DNA of 64,000 bases from Salvia splendens. Lineage: Eukaryota > Streptophyta > Magnoliopsida > Lamiales > Lamiaceae. Numbering within the stretch: position 1 is the first letter of the stretch; each line of letters opens with the position of its first letter. The translations under genes and the position numbers were made by a program. Of this stretch, positions 10,692-21,734 are shown piece by piece. The stretch covers positions 2,010,062 to 2,074,061 of the forward strand of contig NC_056051.1 in assembly GCF_004379255.2 (NCBI RefSeq), given 5' to 3'. A model generated the notes under the pieces. The model was not told the DNA's origin. It saw only the letters and a program-made list of their open reading frames with translations, and made no database searches.

Positions 10692-10751
10692 TTAGAGCAT
10701 CCGCAGCGGAGTCGCCACCGCCGTCCGAGCCATTGGCAAGGCGAAAGACCG

Positions 10752-10799
10752 CCGCTGGCACGGCGCTGCTCGATGTATCGAGCACGTCCGTGCCAGCGG
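10752..10799. repeat. Subterminal palindrome of the Harbinger element
   Basis: A 48-bp near-perfect palindrome: 12-bp outer arms (CCGCTGGCACGG), 3-bp internal loops and an inner TGCTCGATGTATCGAGCA. The same structure is at the same relative place in the 31989 element (32052-32099). Confidence 0.85.
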
Positions 10800-11015
10800 A
10801 CGCACACGTGTCGCCCTCCCATTCGTCAACGGCATAGCCATTGAGTTTAAAAATTTTTTATTTTTTTTTTAAAAATCGGTTTTTTAATTAAAAAACCGAT
10901 AAAAAATAAAAAAAAAATTTCACTTCCCCAAAAAAATATATCCGTTTATAACCGTTTTTTACACCTTTTTAATTTTTTTTTCATTTTTTTTACCCCAACA
11001 ATACACACTTTCATC

Positions 11016-11023
11016 TATAAATA
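11016..11023 (+). promoter_or_regulatory. TATA box inside the Harbinger element
   Basis: TATAAATA followed by a long C/T/A leader without ATG, 136 bp before the start of the small ORF. An equivalent box and leader precede the transposase at 32282-32289. Confidence 0.5.
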
Positions 11024-11151
11024 TCCCCAATTTCACTCCCAAAAATTCACACTTTCACTACACAATTCTCATCATCATTCTCTCATCTCCATTCTCATCT
11101 TCAATCTCTCATATCCATTTTCATCTTCCTCTCACACCCTACAACACCACT

Positions 11152-11286
11152 ATGTCCGGTCACGACGACAACCCAAGCGGCTCCCACGGTTGGAACCCCG
11201 AATGGTTCGGTTCGCAACTTCAAACGCACGAGTCCATGATATTGGGTCTCCAAAAACAATTGGGGTTGGTGCCGCCGGATGCGTAG
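11152..11286 (+). CDS. 44-codon ORF in the Harbinger element
   Basis: Encodes MSGHDDNPSGSHGWNPEW, then FGSQLQTHESMILGLQKQLG, ending PPDA. It is the only sizeable + frame behind the element's TATA box and leader, and the first ATG after them. No domain is recognisable. It may be the N terminus of the second Harbinger protein (the Myb/trihelix-like ORF), fused to its own end by internal deletion. Whether it is translated is unknown. Confidence 0.4.
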   Translation: MSGHDDNPSGSHGWNPEWFGSQLQTHESMILGLQKQLGLVPPDA

Positions 11287-11631
11287 TCTTCCTCGGGTAA
11301 TATTAGCCAATAATTATGTAATTTTTAATTTTTAGGAGTTTAATTATGTAATTTTTAATTTTTAGTATTTTAATTATGTAATTTTTAATTTTTAGGATTT
11401 TAATTATGTCTTTTTATTTTATTTGTAATTTCTAATTTTTATTGTGGTTTTTTTAATGAATTTTAGTATTATGAAAATGTTTTTGTGTAATTGAATTTTA
11501 TATTAATTGTGCTCGTCCTTGCGGAAGAGCACAGTTGTGGGTGTTGTGCTATTGCCAGAGAGCAGGCATGAATAGTACCGCCCGGGCCCACAACCGTGCC
11601 GCTGGCAAGAGCACGGTTGTGGGTGCTCTTA

Positions 11632-11902
11632 GATTCACTTTAATCTTATCCTAGACATACATATTGAGAACAACACAAAGTTGTTATTTTTGTAAAATAA
11701 TTGTTGCTTATAAGACTACGAAAAAATAAATAGGTTGAAGAACTTGTTTAGGAGTTTATAAGTTTTATTTGATAGTAGGTTATAACTTATAACCCATAAA
11801 AGAGTTTATTTCACCAAACACCTACTTAGCCGATTCGTTGTAGATTTTGTGTGTTTTGTTTTGTTTTGTTTTCCTTTGTAGAATGAAAAGTGTGATAAAT
11901 GT
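11632..11902. other. Intergenic, nothing recognised
   Basis: AT-rich; contains a short (TTTTG)n run near 11848-11870. No gene or transposon termini seen. Confidence 0.4.
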
Positions 11903-12170
11903 GAGACTATATTTTGGATTGTTGGTCCTTTAGGCCCAAAGATGTTTAATTTGATTGGCCCAATTTCTTGAAATCTTGTCCATAATCATTGGTCCAGTTT
12001 ACTCGCCTTAGTATAGAAAAAGTCACTACAAATTTTGAGACTATATTTTGGATTGTTGGTCCTTTAGGCCCAAAGATGTTTAATTTGATTGGCCCAATTT
12101 CTTGAAATCTTGTCCATAATCATTGGTCCAGTTTACTCGCCTTAGTATAGAAAAAGTCACTACAAATTTT
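11903..12170. repeat. Perfect 134-bp tandem duplication
   Basis: 11903-12036 and 12037-12170 are identical base for base. The unit begins GAGACTATATTTTGG and ends CTACAAATTTT. Full identity means the duplication is recent or has been homogenised. The unit has no coding potential or known family. Confidence 0.97.
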
Positions 12171-12388
12171 AATACACTGTTATCACTCGTCCTATACACT
12201 GGACATAAGATTTTCAAATAATGAAAATAAATTATAAAGAACGTAGATTTAGAAAAAGAGAATATTAAAAATATAATGATGCATAAGGTTAAGAATATGT
12301 GTTAATTATAGTAAGTATTCACAATATTATAAACACCTAAGAACATTAAATAATAGGAGTAACAAAAAGAGATGAGTGGAGTAAAATA

Positions 12389-12653
12389 CTTTCTCCATCC
12401 CATAAGAATATGCACTATTTCCTTTTTAGTTTGTCCCACAAGAATATGCACTTTCCAATTTTGGAAATTCTTTTCACTCTAATGAGGTGGGACCTATGCA
12501 CTTTTTTCTTTTGACTCTTTCCACAAGAATATGCACTTTCCGATTTTAGAAACTCTTTAATTACATTTTCTTTCTACCTCTCTCTTACTTTCTCAATTTC
12601 ACATTAAAACTCGTCCCGAACCTAAAGTGCATATTCATTGGGGACGGATGGAG
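12389..12653. mobile_element. Stowaway-like MITE
   Basis: Ends CTTTCTCCATCCC and GGGACGGATGGAG are imperfect inverses, flanked by TA. CACAAGAATATGCACTTTCC-like words recur inside near the left, and the right end carries their inverse (AGTGCATATTCATTGGGG). Confidence 0.75.
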
Positions 12654-12655
12654 TA

Positions 12656-13478
12656 AAATAAAACAAATAACAAATGGGGATGTGTGAATATGAATCAAAG
12701 AGTATGAGTTGGTTAGAATAAAGTATAGCACAAATAAAACTAAAGATCAAAGAGGAAAAATCCAAGCATTGAATTATATGACCGTATGTTTTTCAATTCG
12801 TGAGTACATTTCAAGTTTTTAGAGAACATCAACTATTGTAGGACTTCAGGAGATGTCATATTAGGAATCTGGATATTCTTATATTGTACTGTATTTATTT
12901 TTAATTGTTAGTCTCACACCACACTATATTATTATCATTTGTTAATCTCATTATATTTATTTTTAAAATTTTTAAATTAATATCAAACTTATGTTGTCAT
13001 AGTTTCAATATGATATAATTTCCATATAAAAGCATATGATATACATTTTATAATAAATTGAATTATTTAAATTTAAAATGGTACACCCTTGTCCATGAAT
13101 AGGAGTCTCATTTTTTCATTTAGTTCATCTGCGAATAGAAGTACCGGTCCTTAAGGCTTAATCACTATAAATGGTCCAAAGGCCACAATTTCTTAATCTC
13201 TTTTTTTTCTCTTACTTTATTCATCTCTCTTTATTTGTCTTACTTTATTCATCTATCTTACTTTTCAATACAATTTCTTAATCTCTGTGCCCAAAAATTT
13301 ACTCTCAATTTAGTTAGCACGGAGGGAGTACTTAATTATAATAAGATATGCACATATGATGTGATTAAGGATCAAAGAGGAAAAAACAGTATAAATAAAT
13401 AAATAGTTTAACAATGCCAAATATCAAAATCTTGTCACCAAAATAAATTATTTAAATAACGTCTTTCATTGAATCATA
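12656..13478. other. Intergenic AT-rich DNA with MITE remnants
   Basis: No gene. A right MITE terminus (GCACGGAGGGAGTA) sits at about 13317-13330 after a C/T-rich stretch (13190-13300). Its left end is degraded. Confidence 0.4.
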
Positions 13479-13713
13479 CTCCCTAGTGGAAGCATTTCTT
13501 TTCGACACGGAGATTAAGAAAAATGTGTGTAATGTATTAAAGAAAAAGATAATAAAGCATAAGAGAGGAAAAAAGTAGAGTGAAGAAAGTAAGAGAGAGG
13601 GAAAATCAAGTGAGAAAAAATTTGTTAACTTTTACTAAAAAGGGAAATGACTCCACTACTATGGAACATACCAAAAATGGCAAAATGTCTCTACTACTAT
13701 GGAACAGATGGGA
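13479..13713. mobile_element. Degenerate Stowaway-like MITE
   Basis: Starts CTCCCTAGTGGAAGC after TA and ends ACAGATGGGA before TA. The interior (CTACTACTATGGAACATACC) closely resembles the MITE at 53155-53389, so both belong to one subfamily. Confidence 0.6.
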
Positions 13714-16676
13714 TAATATACTTAGAAAAATATTTATAACACAATTAAATAATATGACATTTCATCTAAAGTATATGATATTTGTTTCTAATTATTATCC
13801 TACACAACACTATATTATCATTTGTTCATCTGAATATTTTTTTTAAAACTAAACTCCCTCTGTTCCTGAAAATTTATCACTTATTACCATTTTTGTCTCT
13901 CCCAAATATTTATCACTTTTCACTTTTACTATTTTTGGTTGGACTCAACTTTCCACTAACTTTTCTTACTCATATTTATTATAAAACAAATATAAAAATA
14001 TGACTCATAATTAAGCCAACATGAGCAAATGAATACCAAAATAAAAGTTTTTTCATAATTATTAAATTCATTTTTACCAAAATTAAATTTTATACATGAT
14101 AATATTCACAAATATAATATTTTAAAAAGCATAAAAAAATAGGACTTAAAGTTATAACAACAATATCCAAATAAAATAAATCAAAATCAACTCAATATAA
14201 CTACGCATACTAATTTTAATAATTTTAGTATATTTACCCAAACTAATATACTTAAATACAAATAAAGGTAATTTATAGACAGCAACATATTAAAATTCCA
14301 AATTAATTATTCTATATTGTTAAAAGTCTAAATTAAATTGTCTTAAAAGCCCAAATTATTAAATTTAATACAAAAAACCCAAGCTAAAGTTAAAGAAGTA
14401 ATACAACAATATTGCCTCCCTAAAAGACTAAACCCTATATTGACGCCTCTACATCACCGCCGTGCACCATATCCTCTTCTCTCTCCTTTACTGCCTCACC
14501 CACCTCTCCGCTGCGCACACCGCCGGCCCACCTGTCTCATCTTCTTCCGCCTACCTGCTTCGTCCGCTTAGTTGTGATGCGTGGCGGAATTTCTGGATTT
14601 GCTTCGAATTTCTTGGTTCGATTTCTTAGGTGATTAGGTATTCAGGTTTGATTTGATTTGATTTATTTTGTTGAATTCTTGTTTGCATTTATAGTAGGAG
14701 TACTGTATTTGTAGAGTTTCGAAACTTATTTGGGAAGCTCCATTGCAACAACACAACTTTCAAGGATTCGATATTGGAATCGATATCTTTTTAGGATGAT
14801 GCTTTGGGAAGTGAAACTTCATTGTAACAGAATCCAATTATTTACTTCATCAATTTTAATTATTTTTTTATTTATCAATCTATTACACGACATCTTCCAT
14901 TTTCCCTCAAAAAATGATACAAGAGTCTTTTCATCCGACTGCCACTTTTAATACTATAGATTATCATTTACGTATCCCAAGATTGCATATGCAATCGATA
15001 ATTCATCTTACTTTTACACAAAAGAAATTACATTTGTTGGGCTAAAAACCAAAATACAAGTTCAGAATTATGGTGAATAATTACTTTTCCAAATAATTTA
15101 ATTAGTTAATATAACAAAAAATATTTTAAATTTAAGTAAATGAAAATAAAATTAAAGAAGGGACACATGTCATATGTTGACATTGCTTTATGAACTCGTG
15201 AGCTGGGACGGTAAATGACCAGGTCATATGCATTTTCTTTTTAACTTAATCTAAATTTATTTATTAAACTATGATTGAAATATGCGATGTACTCATATAA
15301 AGATTTTTCGAAGATGTAGACACAAAAGTGTTTGGAAATCATATTCATCGGCAAATTACTGTTTATATTCTGACCTTCTTATATCTATCGTATTTTGAGT
15401 TATTTTCTATGAGATCAAACTTACAACATAATTAGTCTATAAAACACCTATAAGTGCATAAAACGAAATTGCAAAACCATGCCAATGTGATTCACATTAG
15501 TTGAAGGTTGAGTTTTTCATTTTTGAAGAAGTCAAAATTTGAGTTTAATCACTTAATGTGAACAAGAGTTGAAAATAGATATCTTGCACATGTAATTACA
15601 TACTCCATTTTTTAAAGAATATATTCGTTAGCTAGAATTCACAAATTGTCAATGATTAAGAGTTTATTATTCATAATGTAAAATTCTATTAGCGTAGATG
15701 CGTCAATTATAGAATTGTGGTTCATTTGTCATAGCGAGAAAGACATCATACCAAATTTTACTCAAAAATAAAATAAAAAAAGACATGGACATTGACACCA
15801 AAACGTAGTTATTAACATACTACACTATAAAACAATTTTGTGGAAAGTTGCAACCTAATTATTTAAATTAATGAATTTTAAAATGACACAATCTTATACC
15901 TATCTTTCGGATTTGATTAGATGCAACCAATTATGAGCTTATGACAATGCATATTGGACCCGCCCTAATACGGTTCCTTAAATTTTAGTGTCATCTTGTT
16001 TCCTATATATATCACCTAACTTTTTTTTTTACATATATATAAAAAACTTTTTATCATAGTATTACATACTCCATCTGCCAACCATTTTGGGACGTCCATT
16101 TGATAGTACTCCATATTAGAGAGTATATATGATCAATTAGAACTGAAAACAAGTAGAGAAATAATATTATAAGCAGATTGCCATTTGTAACTTTTTAAGA
16201 AAACACGTACAATATTTTGGTAGGAGTAGTAAAATTATAGAATTCCACGTCTCAGTTTAATACAAGCATGTGAAAATTGAAAAACCACTGAGAGTATATA
16301 TGTGTATTCTACTATACTCTATTGGTAGTAATATATCTTCCCTTTTTAAAAAAAAAATTAATGGTAGTAATCTTCCTAATCACTCTAATCATCGAATAAA
16401 TCTACGTCACTTGTACGTGTATTTAATTTGTCTCAACTGTATATAAATATCTACTGGCCAAAAACCCACAATTTCTCATTTTTGTCTTGGACATAGGTGT
16501 GTGTGCATTTATTATTATATTACTACATCTATAAACAATTGTAGGGTCTGAATCTTAATTTAGCCCGAAAATTTGGACCTTTGAATCAAGTCCATTAACA
16601 ACTACCCTATCAAAGCTGTATGTACTATTTATTGCTAATCAATAGGTGACTCTTGTAATTTTGCTCACTCTTACTT
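13714..16676. other. Intergenic AT-rich DNA
   Basis: No supported gene. 13850-13930 begins like a Stowaway MITE (CTCCCTCTGTTCCTGAAAAT) but no matching right end was found. 14430-14640 is a C-rich exon-like patch described separately. The rest has only short, interrupted frames. Confidence 0.4.
14430..14640 (+). other. C-rich exon-like island, possible gene relic
   Basis: The stretch is far richer in C and CCG than its surroundings (CACCGCCGTGCACC, CACACCGCCGGCCCACC). It ends near a possible donor (CTTAG then GTGATTAGG) followed by T-rich DNA. It looks like a plant first exon or 5' leader, but no long frame or family is identifiable. Confidence 0.25.
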
Positions 16677-16824
16677 TCTTATAATATAGTTTTGGTCAAT
16701 TTTGCAACACTATATTGATCCTCATCCTTGTTCCATCTTCTTCACCCTCCTCATATAACACACACTGAGTGTGTTTTCAAGGAGACAAAAAGAGAGATCT
16801 AGAGAGAAATATATAAAAATCCCA

Positions 16825-17475
16825 ATGGAAAAGGCATCATCTAAATCAAAAAGCAAGATACTGAGGCTTATCCCTAAATCAGCTTCAGCTGCAGTTTCAT
16901 TCCAAAACCCTCGGGTTAGCGGAAATTCGAATAACCTAAAATACCAGCTATACCGGGCCTTCTCCGGCCCGATGATTTCCATGATCCCAGCTGAGGCCCG
17001 GGAGGAGTCGAAAAGCTCCGAGATGCAAGAGCCGACTTCGCCCAAAATCTCATGCATGGGACAGATCAAGCACAAGAAAAAGATCTGCAGACTTCCGCCC
17101 CAATTCGGGCCCGTTATAGCAGCCCAGCCCGCGACTCTGAAGAAGAATCCGTCGGTAATCAAGAAGATTTTCAACGGTAGAAGAAAAAGCGACGATTCAA
17201 TTAATCGCGGGAAGCCGCCGCTTCCGGATAGGGCTCCGGCGCTGAGCCACTTGATGAGATTCGCCAGCAGCCGCGACGCGTTTGCGTGTCGTGATTGGGC
17301 GACGGAGGCGGGCGACGGCGGGGATTGGGGGAGCTACAGCGACGGTGATGACGACGTCGTTTTTCCAATGTTGGGGAGTGGGGCCGGATTGGTTTTGGAG
17401 CCGAGAAAGGAGATTAATTTGTGGAAAAGGAGGACGGTGGCTCAGCTTAAGCCTCTTCAGCTAAATGTTTGTTGA
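16825..17475 (+). CDS. Small basic plant-specific protein, single exon
   Basis: 216 codons, no intron. The chosen start (MEKASSKSKSK) has a usable context (CCCAATGG) and begins the protein-like sequence; the in-frame ATG at 16771 would only add 18 Arg/Lys-rich residues. Seen: a Lys/Ser-rich N terminus, a central conserved-looking PTSPKISCMGQIKHKKK, a Lys/Arg stretch (IKKIFNGRRK) that could direct nuclear import, an acidic Asp/Gly segment (DGDDDVV) and a short tail. There is no signal peptide or membrane segment. The SPKxSCMGxxK motif recalls an uncharacterised plant family often labelled syringolide-induced protein 14-1-1-like; that name is from memory. G+C is well above the flanks, as for a real gene. 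Function unknown. Confidence 0.8.
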   Translation: MEKASSKSKSKILRLIPKSASAAVSFQNPRVSGNSNNLKYQLYRAFSGPMISMIPAEAREESKSSEMQEPTSPKISCMGQIKHKKKICRLPPQFGPVIAAQPATLKKNPSVIKKIFNGRRKSDDSINRGKPPLPDRAPALSHLMRFASSRDAFACRDWATEAGDGGDWGSYSDGDDDVVFPMLGSGAGLVLEPRKEINLWKRRTVAQLKPLQLNVC

Positions 17476-17910
17476 GAATATATAGAATAATAATGTAAAA
17501 TATTTCTTTTGATTTAACACAAAAATTAAGTTGCATTTATTATTTTTTGGTGGCAGTATGAAGAACATGTATAAAGGTGTAAACGGAAATTGTAAAGATT
17601 GGTCGTATATGTGATGATTTATTTTCATAAATCGTTGATAACCTATAATTAATTAAGTTAGTATCGTTTGAAATTTTAATTTATTTTTAACTTGATTTTA
17701 TATCATTTATACTTTTTATACTTTTTTCAAGAATTTCTTATCACTAGAGGACCTCTCAGTATGATTCGAACTCAGACCATCTATAAGAAAAAAAAAGAAC
17801 GAACCAATCTTGTAGGATACATAAAAAAACTAAGAAAATAGTCTAACATATCTAGAGAAATTTGATTCCCTCGCCAACCAAAGTATCCCAAATCCAGCAG
17901 AACGCACTAA
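17476..17910. other. 3' flank, nothing further recognised
   Basis: AT-rich DNA after the stop of the small basic protein gene, holding its presumed 3' UTR. No other feature seen. Confidence 0.4.
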
Positions 17911-19075
17911 GAGCGTCCACAATAGGAGAACCGCGGCTCCCAGCCTGGGGGTGGCTGGGCCGCGGCTCCCTATTGCTGGCGCCACACAGAGCCGCGGCGT
18001 GGGGGGTGACCAAGGGGGAGCGCCACACATGCGGCCTGGCCGGTGCGCTTGGGCGTGGGGCCGCGGCGCTATTGTGGCTGCCGAGAGCAGCGGCGCCCGC
18101 CCAACTCCGATTTTTAATTTTTTTTTTCTTATTTTTTATAAATATACCATTTTTTCTCCATTTTTCCACCCTCATTCCAATCTCCACTCTTTTCAATTTA
18201 TCCCAATTCAACTTTCAAAATATGGATTCCGACGATGAAGAGTACCAACAAGCGATCGATGGGAAGTTCGATGAACTGGTTGCAGCGGTGCAACGTGAAG
18301 CTGAGGAGGCGGAGGCGGCGGCAGTCCCTCGGCCGATCCATCATCGGCGGACAATCTGTCGTGACCATGTTGGGGCCGACCAGCTGTTGATGGAAGACTA
18401 CTTCGGCGATTACCCCCGTTATCCGCCAGAAATTTTCCGCCGGCGATTCAGAATGTTGCAACAACTCTTCATCCATATAGCGACGTGTTTGGCGTAGCGG
18501 TTTAGGTGCTTCACCTTGCGATGTGATGCTAGTGGCCGAGTCGGTTTGTTGACATATCAGAAGTGTACTGCTGCAATTAGGCAGCTTGCCTATGTCGGGC
18601 CCGCTTATATGTTAGACGAATATCTACAGATGGGTGAAACGACTACCCTAGAGACGCTGAGACAGTTTTATAGGGGCATCAAGAATATCTTCGGTCCGGA
18701 GTATTTGCGGAAGCCAAATGCCAATAAATGCCAGAGATTGATACATATGCACGGGACTGTGCATCATTTTCCAAGGATGTTGGGCAGCATCGATTGCATG
18801 CGCTGGAAGTGGACGAACTGCTCGGTGGCTTGGAAGGGGCAGTTCACTTCTGGATTCAAAGGGAGACACCCCACGATGATCCTGGAAGTTGTTGCTGACT
18901 ACTGTTTGCGAATCTGGCATGCGTATTTTGGTGTCGCTGGGTCGAATAACGACATCAACGTTCTACAGTCGTCGCATCTCTTCAATGACGAGTGTCGGGG
19001 TGAGGGTCCGCAGGTCAGATTCGTAGCCAACGGCACGCAGTGCAACATGGCATACTATTTGGCCAATAGGATATG
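17911..19075 (+). mobile_element. PIF/Harbinger element, right end lost
   Basis: Starts GAGCGTCCACAATAGG after a TAA candidate target duplication. A GC-rich subterminal region follows, with self-complementary words around CCGCGGCTCCC, then TATAAATA (about 18138) and a C/T-rich leader to a transposase frame. Homology stops near 19075 in mid-gene. No matching right terminus was found downstream, so the right end has been deleted or replaced. Confidence 0.8.
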
Positions 19076-19127
19076 TTTCAGCTTCTTAAAGAGGTTTGGA
19101 GATGGGAAGGGACATTATCGTAGATGA
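18222..19127 (+). pseudogene. Harbinger transposase, broken
   Basis: Starts MDSDDEEYQQAIDGKFDEL and stays in one frame, interrupted by a TAG at 18495-18497 after ATCLA. The rest reads QKCTAAIRQLAY, GSIDCMRWKWTNC (first catalytic Asp), ILEVVADY, IWHAYFGVAGSNNDINVL (second Asp) and NGTQCNMAYYLAN, typical of the plant DDE_Tnp_4/HARBI1 family. After about 19065 the sequence no longer matches and runs into a stop at 19125, so the third catalytic residue (Glu) is missing. It would cut and paste its own family's DNA if intact; this copy cannot. Confidence 0.88.
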
Positions 19128-19431
19128 AGCCAGCGCAATTAACAACAACGACCTGCTCGCGAATTGTGGCGTCCATGGCCTGAGATAATTGCTCCTCCAT
19201 CGTGCTACTAATCCACATATATATGTACTTAATGGTGTTAACTATGGATGATTCAAATTCACAAACTGCATACATATAATTCTTGAAGACTGAGCTTGTG
19301 ACTACACATTGCATTTGATTATTTCCGGTCACGTGGGGATTGTTGGAATCTGGACTAGTCAATGTAGTTTGACCGGGTCGGAGGAGTGGCCAAAGTTTTA
19401 AAATTTGTGAAATTAAACAATATAGAATCAA
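19078..19431 (-). other. Unrecognised ORF fragment next to the broken Harbinger
   Basis: A 117-codon open frame on - whose end (MEEQLSQAMDATIREQVVVV, then NCAGFIYDNVPSHLQTSLRS) looks protein-like, with balanced amino-acid use. The start is not convincing. It begins exactly where Harbinger homology ends, so it may be a fragment of another gene or transposon joined by the deletion. No family recognised. Confidence 0.3.
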
Positions 19432-19595
19432 TCTACATTATGAATAAATGGTCATAGCATATTCAATTTCTCTAAAATGATTCACTATGAGTGAAAAATA
19501 ATAAATTAAAATTTATCACTTGAATATGAATTATGAAATTAATGAATATGTTAATTAACCTAATATTAAAAAAATGAACCATCATTAATTAAATA

Positions 19596-19817
19596 CTTCC
19601 TCCGTTCCTTGTTAATAGAGAAATTTCTTTTCGGCACGGAGTTTAAAAATAGTGTGTTAAATGGATGGTGAAAAAAGTAAGAGAGAATAAAGTAAGAAAG
19701 ATGAAGAGAGAATAAAGTAAAAAGGAAAATTATTTTTTGTCAAAAGTAGAAATGACTCAATTAACTTGGAACTTCCCAAAATAGAAAAATGGCTCTATTA
19801 ACATGGAACGGAGGGAG
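19596..19817. mobile_element. Stowaway-like MITE
   Basis: Ends CTTCCTCCGTTCC and GGAACGGAGGGAG are inverses flanked by TA. Interior words AATAGAGAAATTTC / GAAATGACTC and CTATTAACATGGAAC pair in inverted order. Confidence 0.8.
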
Positions 19818-20026
19818 TATTTAATATGCTTCATCAAGACATGTAGCCCAACAAAAAATGAGAAACCCAAATGAGCACCGCTACAGCCTAGCCCACCTCT
19901 TGTCAGACGTCGTGCTCTGTATGTCGGGGAAAGGGTGTAATTTTAACTTGGGTTTTGGCGAATGGTATTAGAACATGGGTGTTTGGCACGTAGCCCAACA
20001 AAACATCAATTAAGAATGGCCTAAAC

Positions 20027-20539
20027 TGTGAATCGATTGAACAACCAAATCAAAACGAAATAGCAAAGAAAATAAAGCACTCGATCATGTACGTGGTTCG
20101 GCCTTAATGCTTACATCCACGGGAAACTCAAGCTCCTATTTATTCAATGTCGAAACAGATACAAGATGAAGAACAAACAACTAAGATTCACAACAACTAC
20201 AATCTCCAAAATCCCTAGCTCAAATATACAATTGAACCAAGCAAATTAACCGAACATCCGAGGTTGTTTCCTTCTCTACTTCCGGCTGCCAATAAGGTCC
20301 AGATGATCCAATCTTGAACTCAGCTCAATAGCTCAAGAATTCTGCCGAGAGAGAGAGATATATCAGGGAGAGAGAGAGAGTGTGTGTAAGTCTTTGAATT
20401 GAATTGAATTGAATTGATCAACTCCTCATCAGAGAAGTATTTATATGTGGGCTCTGCTCACAAACATATTCATCCGGCCCACCTCATTTATCCAAGAGCC
20501 CAAATAATACTTTGAATATTTGTGAACCATAACCCAACA
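20027..20539 (-). repeat. 3' LTR of copia element C
   Basis: 513 bp with TG...CA ends. It contains GA and TTGAA microsatellites (about 20346-20414) and a TATA-like stretch. The adjacent minus-strand sequence (AAAGTAGAGAAT) fits a copia polypurine tract. Confidence 0.9.
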
Positions 20540-20601
20540 AATTCTCTACTTTGGTTCCAACATCGTCAAAATTAGCTTTCATTGTGTCCACCCACAATCC
20601 T

Positions 20602-21066
20602 TCACTTTCTCTGTACTTTCACCAACTCCAAGCAATAAGCAAACTTGGCAGCTGGTAATGCTTTAGTCAAAGCATCTGCAGGATTGTGCTCTGTCCCAAT
20701 CTTCTTCACCTCTACTTCCCCTTTGCTCACTTCATCTATCACAAAATGAAGTTTTACTTCCATATGCTTGCTCCTGTTGTGGAGGGTCTGGTGCTTTGTG
20801 AGACATATGACACTGCTACTGTCACAGTTAATGACAATCTTCTTCTGAGTCACTCCAAAATCATTCAACAGCCCTTTGAGCAAATAGCTCTCCTTCACAG
20901 CAGCTGCTAAGGCATTATACTATGCCTCAGTTGTAAATAATGCTACTACAGATTGGATATTAGATTTCCAACTGATGTAATTCCCATTCATACTTTGCTA
21001 CCAGAGATAAAAGCATTCTTATTGAGTTGTGCTTGACTACAAGTGAAAAGATTTCATTGTAGTCAA
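20602..21066 (-). pseudogene. Copia C pol remnant: RT start fused to RNase H
   Basis: On -, translation begins with the RT motif DYNEIFSLVVKHNSIRMLLS and, after AKYE, switches to an RNase H segment (WKSNIQSVVALFTTEA). A stop (TAG) stands where the family has the Glu of TEAEY. The open frame from 20898 to 20602 then reads KESYLLKGLLNDFG to the C terminus, with NRSKHMEVKLHFV and NPADALTKALP. Most of RT, including YVDD, is therefore deleted. Confidence 0.85.
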
Positions 21067-21441
21067 TGTTGGGGTTTGGTGCTCCCTGCACAGCGGAAGA
21101 CTTGTACAAAACAAATAAATCAGATAAGGATCTATTTGACCGAATATGCGATTAATCAATTCACATGTTAAACAGATAATTGCATGCTAGAACGCAAATA
21201 ATTCATGCTTAAAGAAAGTAAATCCTAAACATGAATACTACGGTTTAGAATTACCGATTTGATTCTCCAAAGAATCGACGATTGCTTGCGCCTTCTCCAC
21301 GTGATGATCTTCAATACTAGACCACGGATCTTCTGACTGGTTTCCGAACTGTATTCCGATATCAGGGTGGGTTGATCTTATCAAAATAATAGAACTCGAA
21401 TAAAGAAGATAGAAAATTCCTCACGGAGGATGAGCTGAAAA
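21067..21441. repeat. Probable LTR-element fragment, unclassified
   Basis: Begins TGTTGGGGTTTGGTGCTCCC exactly where the copia C pol homology ends. It has no coding potential. The GTTTGGTGCTCCCTGCACAGCGG region resembles copia LTR ends seen in other plants (from memory). It has no partner in the window. Confidence 0.35.
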
Positions 21442-21700
21442 TGATACGATTATTATTATTTAGATAGTTAATTATGAATTTGCATATCTCTTCCATATAT
21501 TAGTTTTCTTGATCATTAAGTTATATTAATATTATAAATAGGGCTATTGTTATTCTCATCAATCAATCAATGAAATCATAATTATTGTCTTTTATCTTTA
21601 TTTAATTTTCAGTCTAGAATTCTATCGATAGTCGACAGAGCGACGTTTCTCTACGACTTTCTTTATCTTCTTCACTTGATAAGGGTTTTTGCCCTTATCA
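21442..21700 (+). repeat. 5' LTR of the non-autonomous element
   Basis: TGATA...TATCA ends, with a TATAAATAGGG promoter motif near 21532-21542. Matches 23118-23378. Confidence 0.85.
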
Positions 21701-21734
21701 ACTGGTGCTTTCACTTCGATCTCATCCTCCACCC

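Larger units (their letters stand above)
10695..11628 (+). mobile_element. Non-autonomous PIF/Harbinger element, TTA target duplication
   Basis: Starts GAGCATCCGCAGCGG and ends with the imperfect inverse (GAGCACCCACAACCG on -). It is flanked by TTA at 10692-10694 and 11629-11631, the 3-bp duplication typical of PIF/Harbinger. Inside are a GC-rich subterminal palindrome, an A/T-rich stretch, a TATAAATA box with a C/T-rich leader, a 44-codon ORF and a TTTTTAATTATGTAAT tandem region (11310-11410). There is no transposase. The layout matches the transposase-bearing element at 31989-33821, so it is probably an internally deleted relative. Confidence 0.85.

Noticed and set aside
16771..16824. Start of the small basic protein at the upstream ATG 16771
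   Set aside because: The extra 18 residues are translated leader (Arg/Lys-rich); the ATG at 16825 has a better context and natural N terminus.
17862..18221. Upstream extension of the Harbinger transposase frame to an ATG at 17862
   Set aside because: This part covers the terminal repeat, GC-rich palindromes and TATA/leader; MDSDDEEYQQ at 18222 is the natural start.
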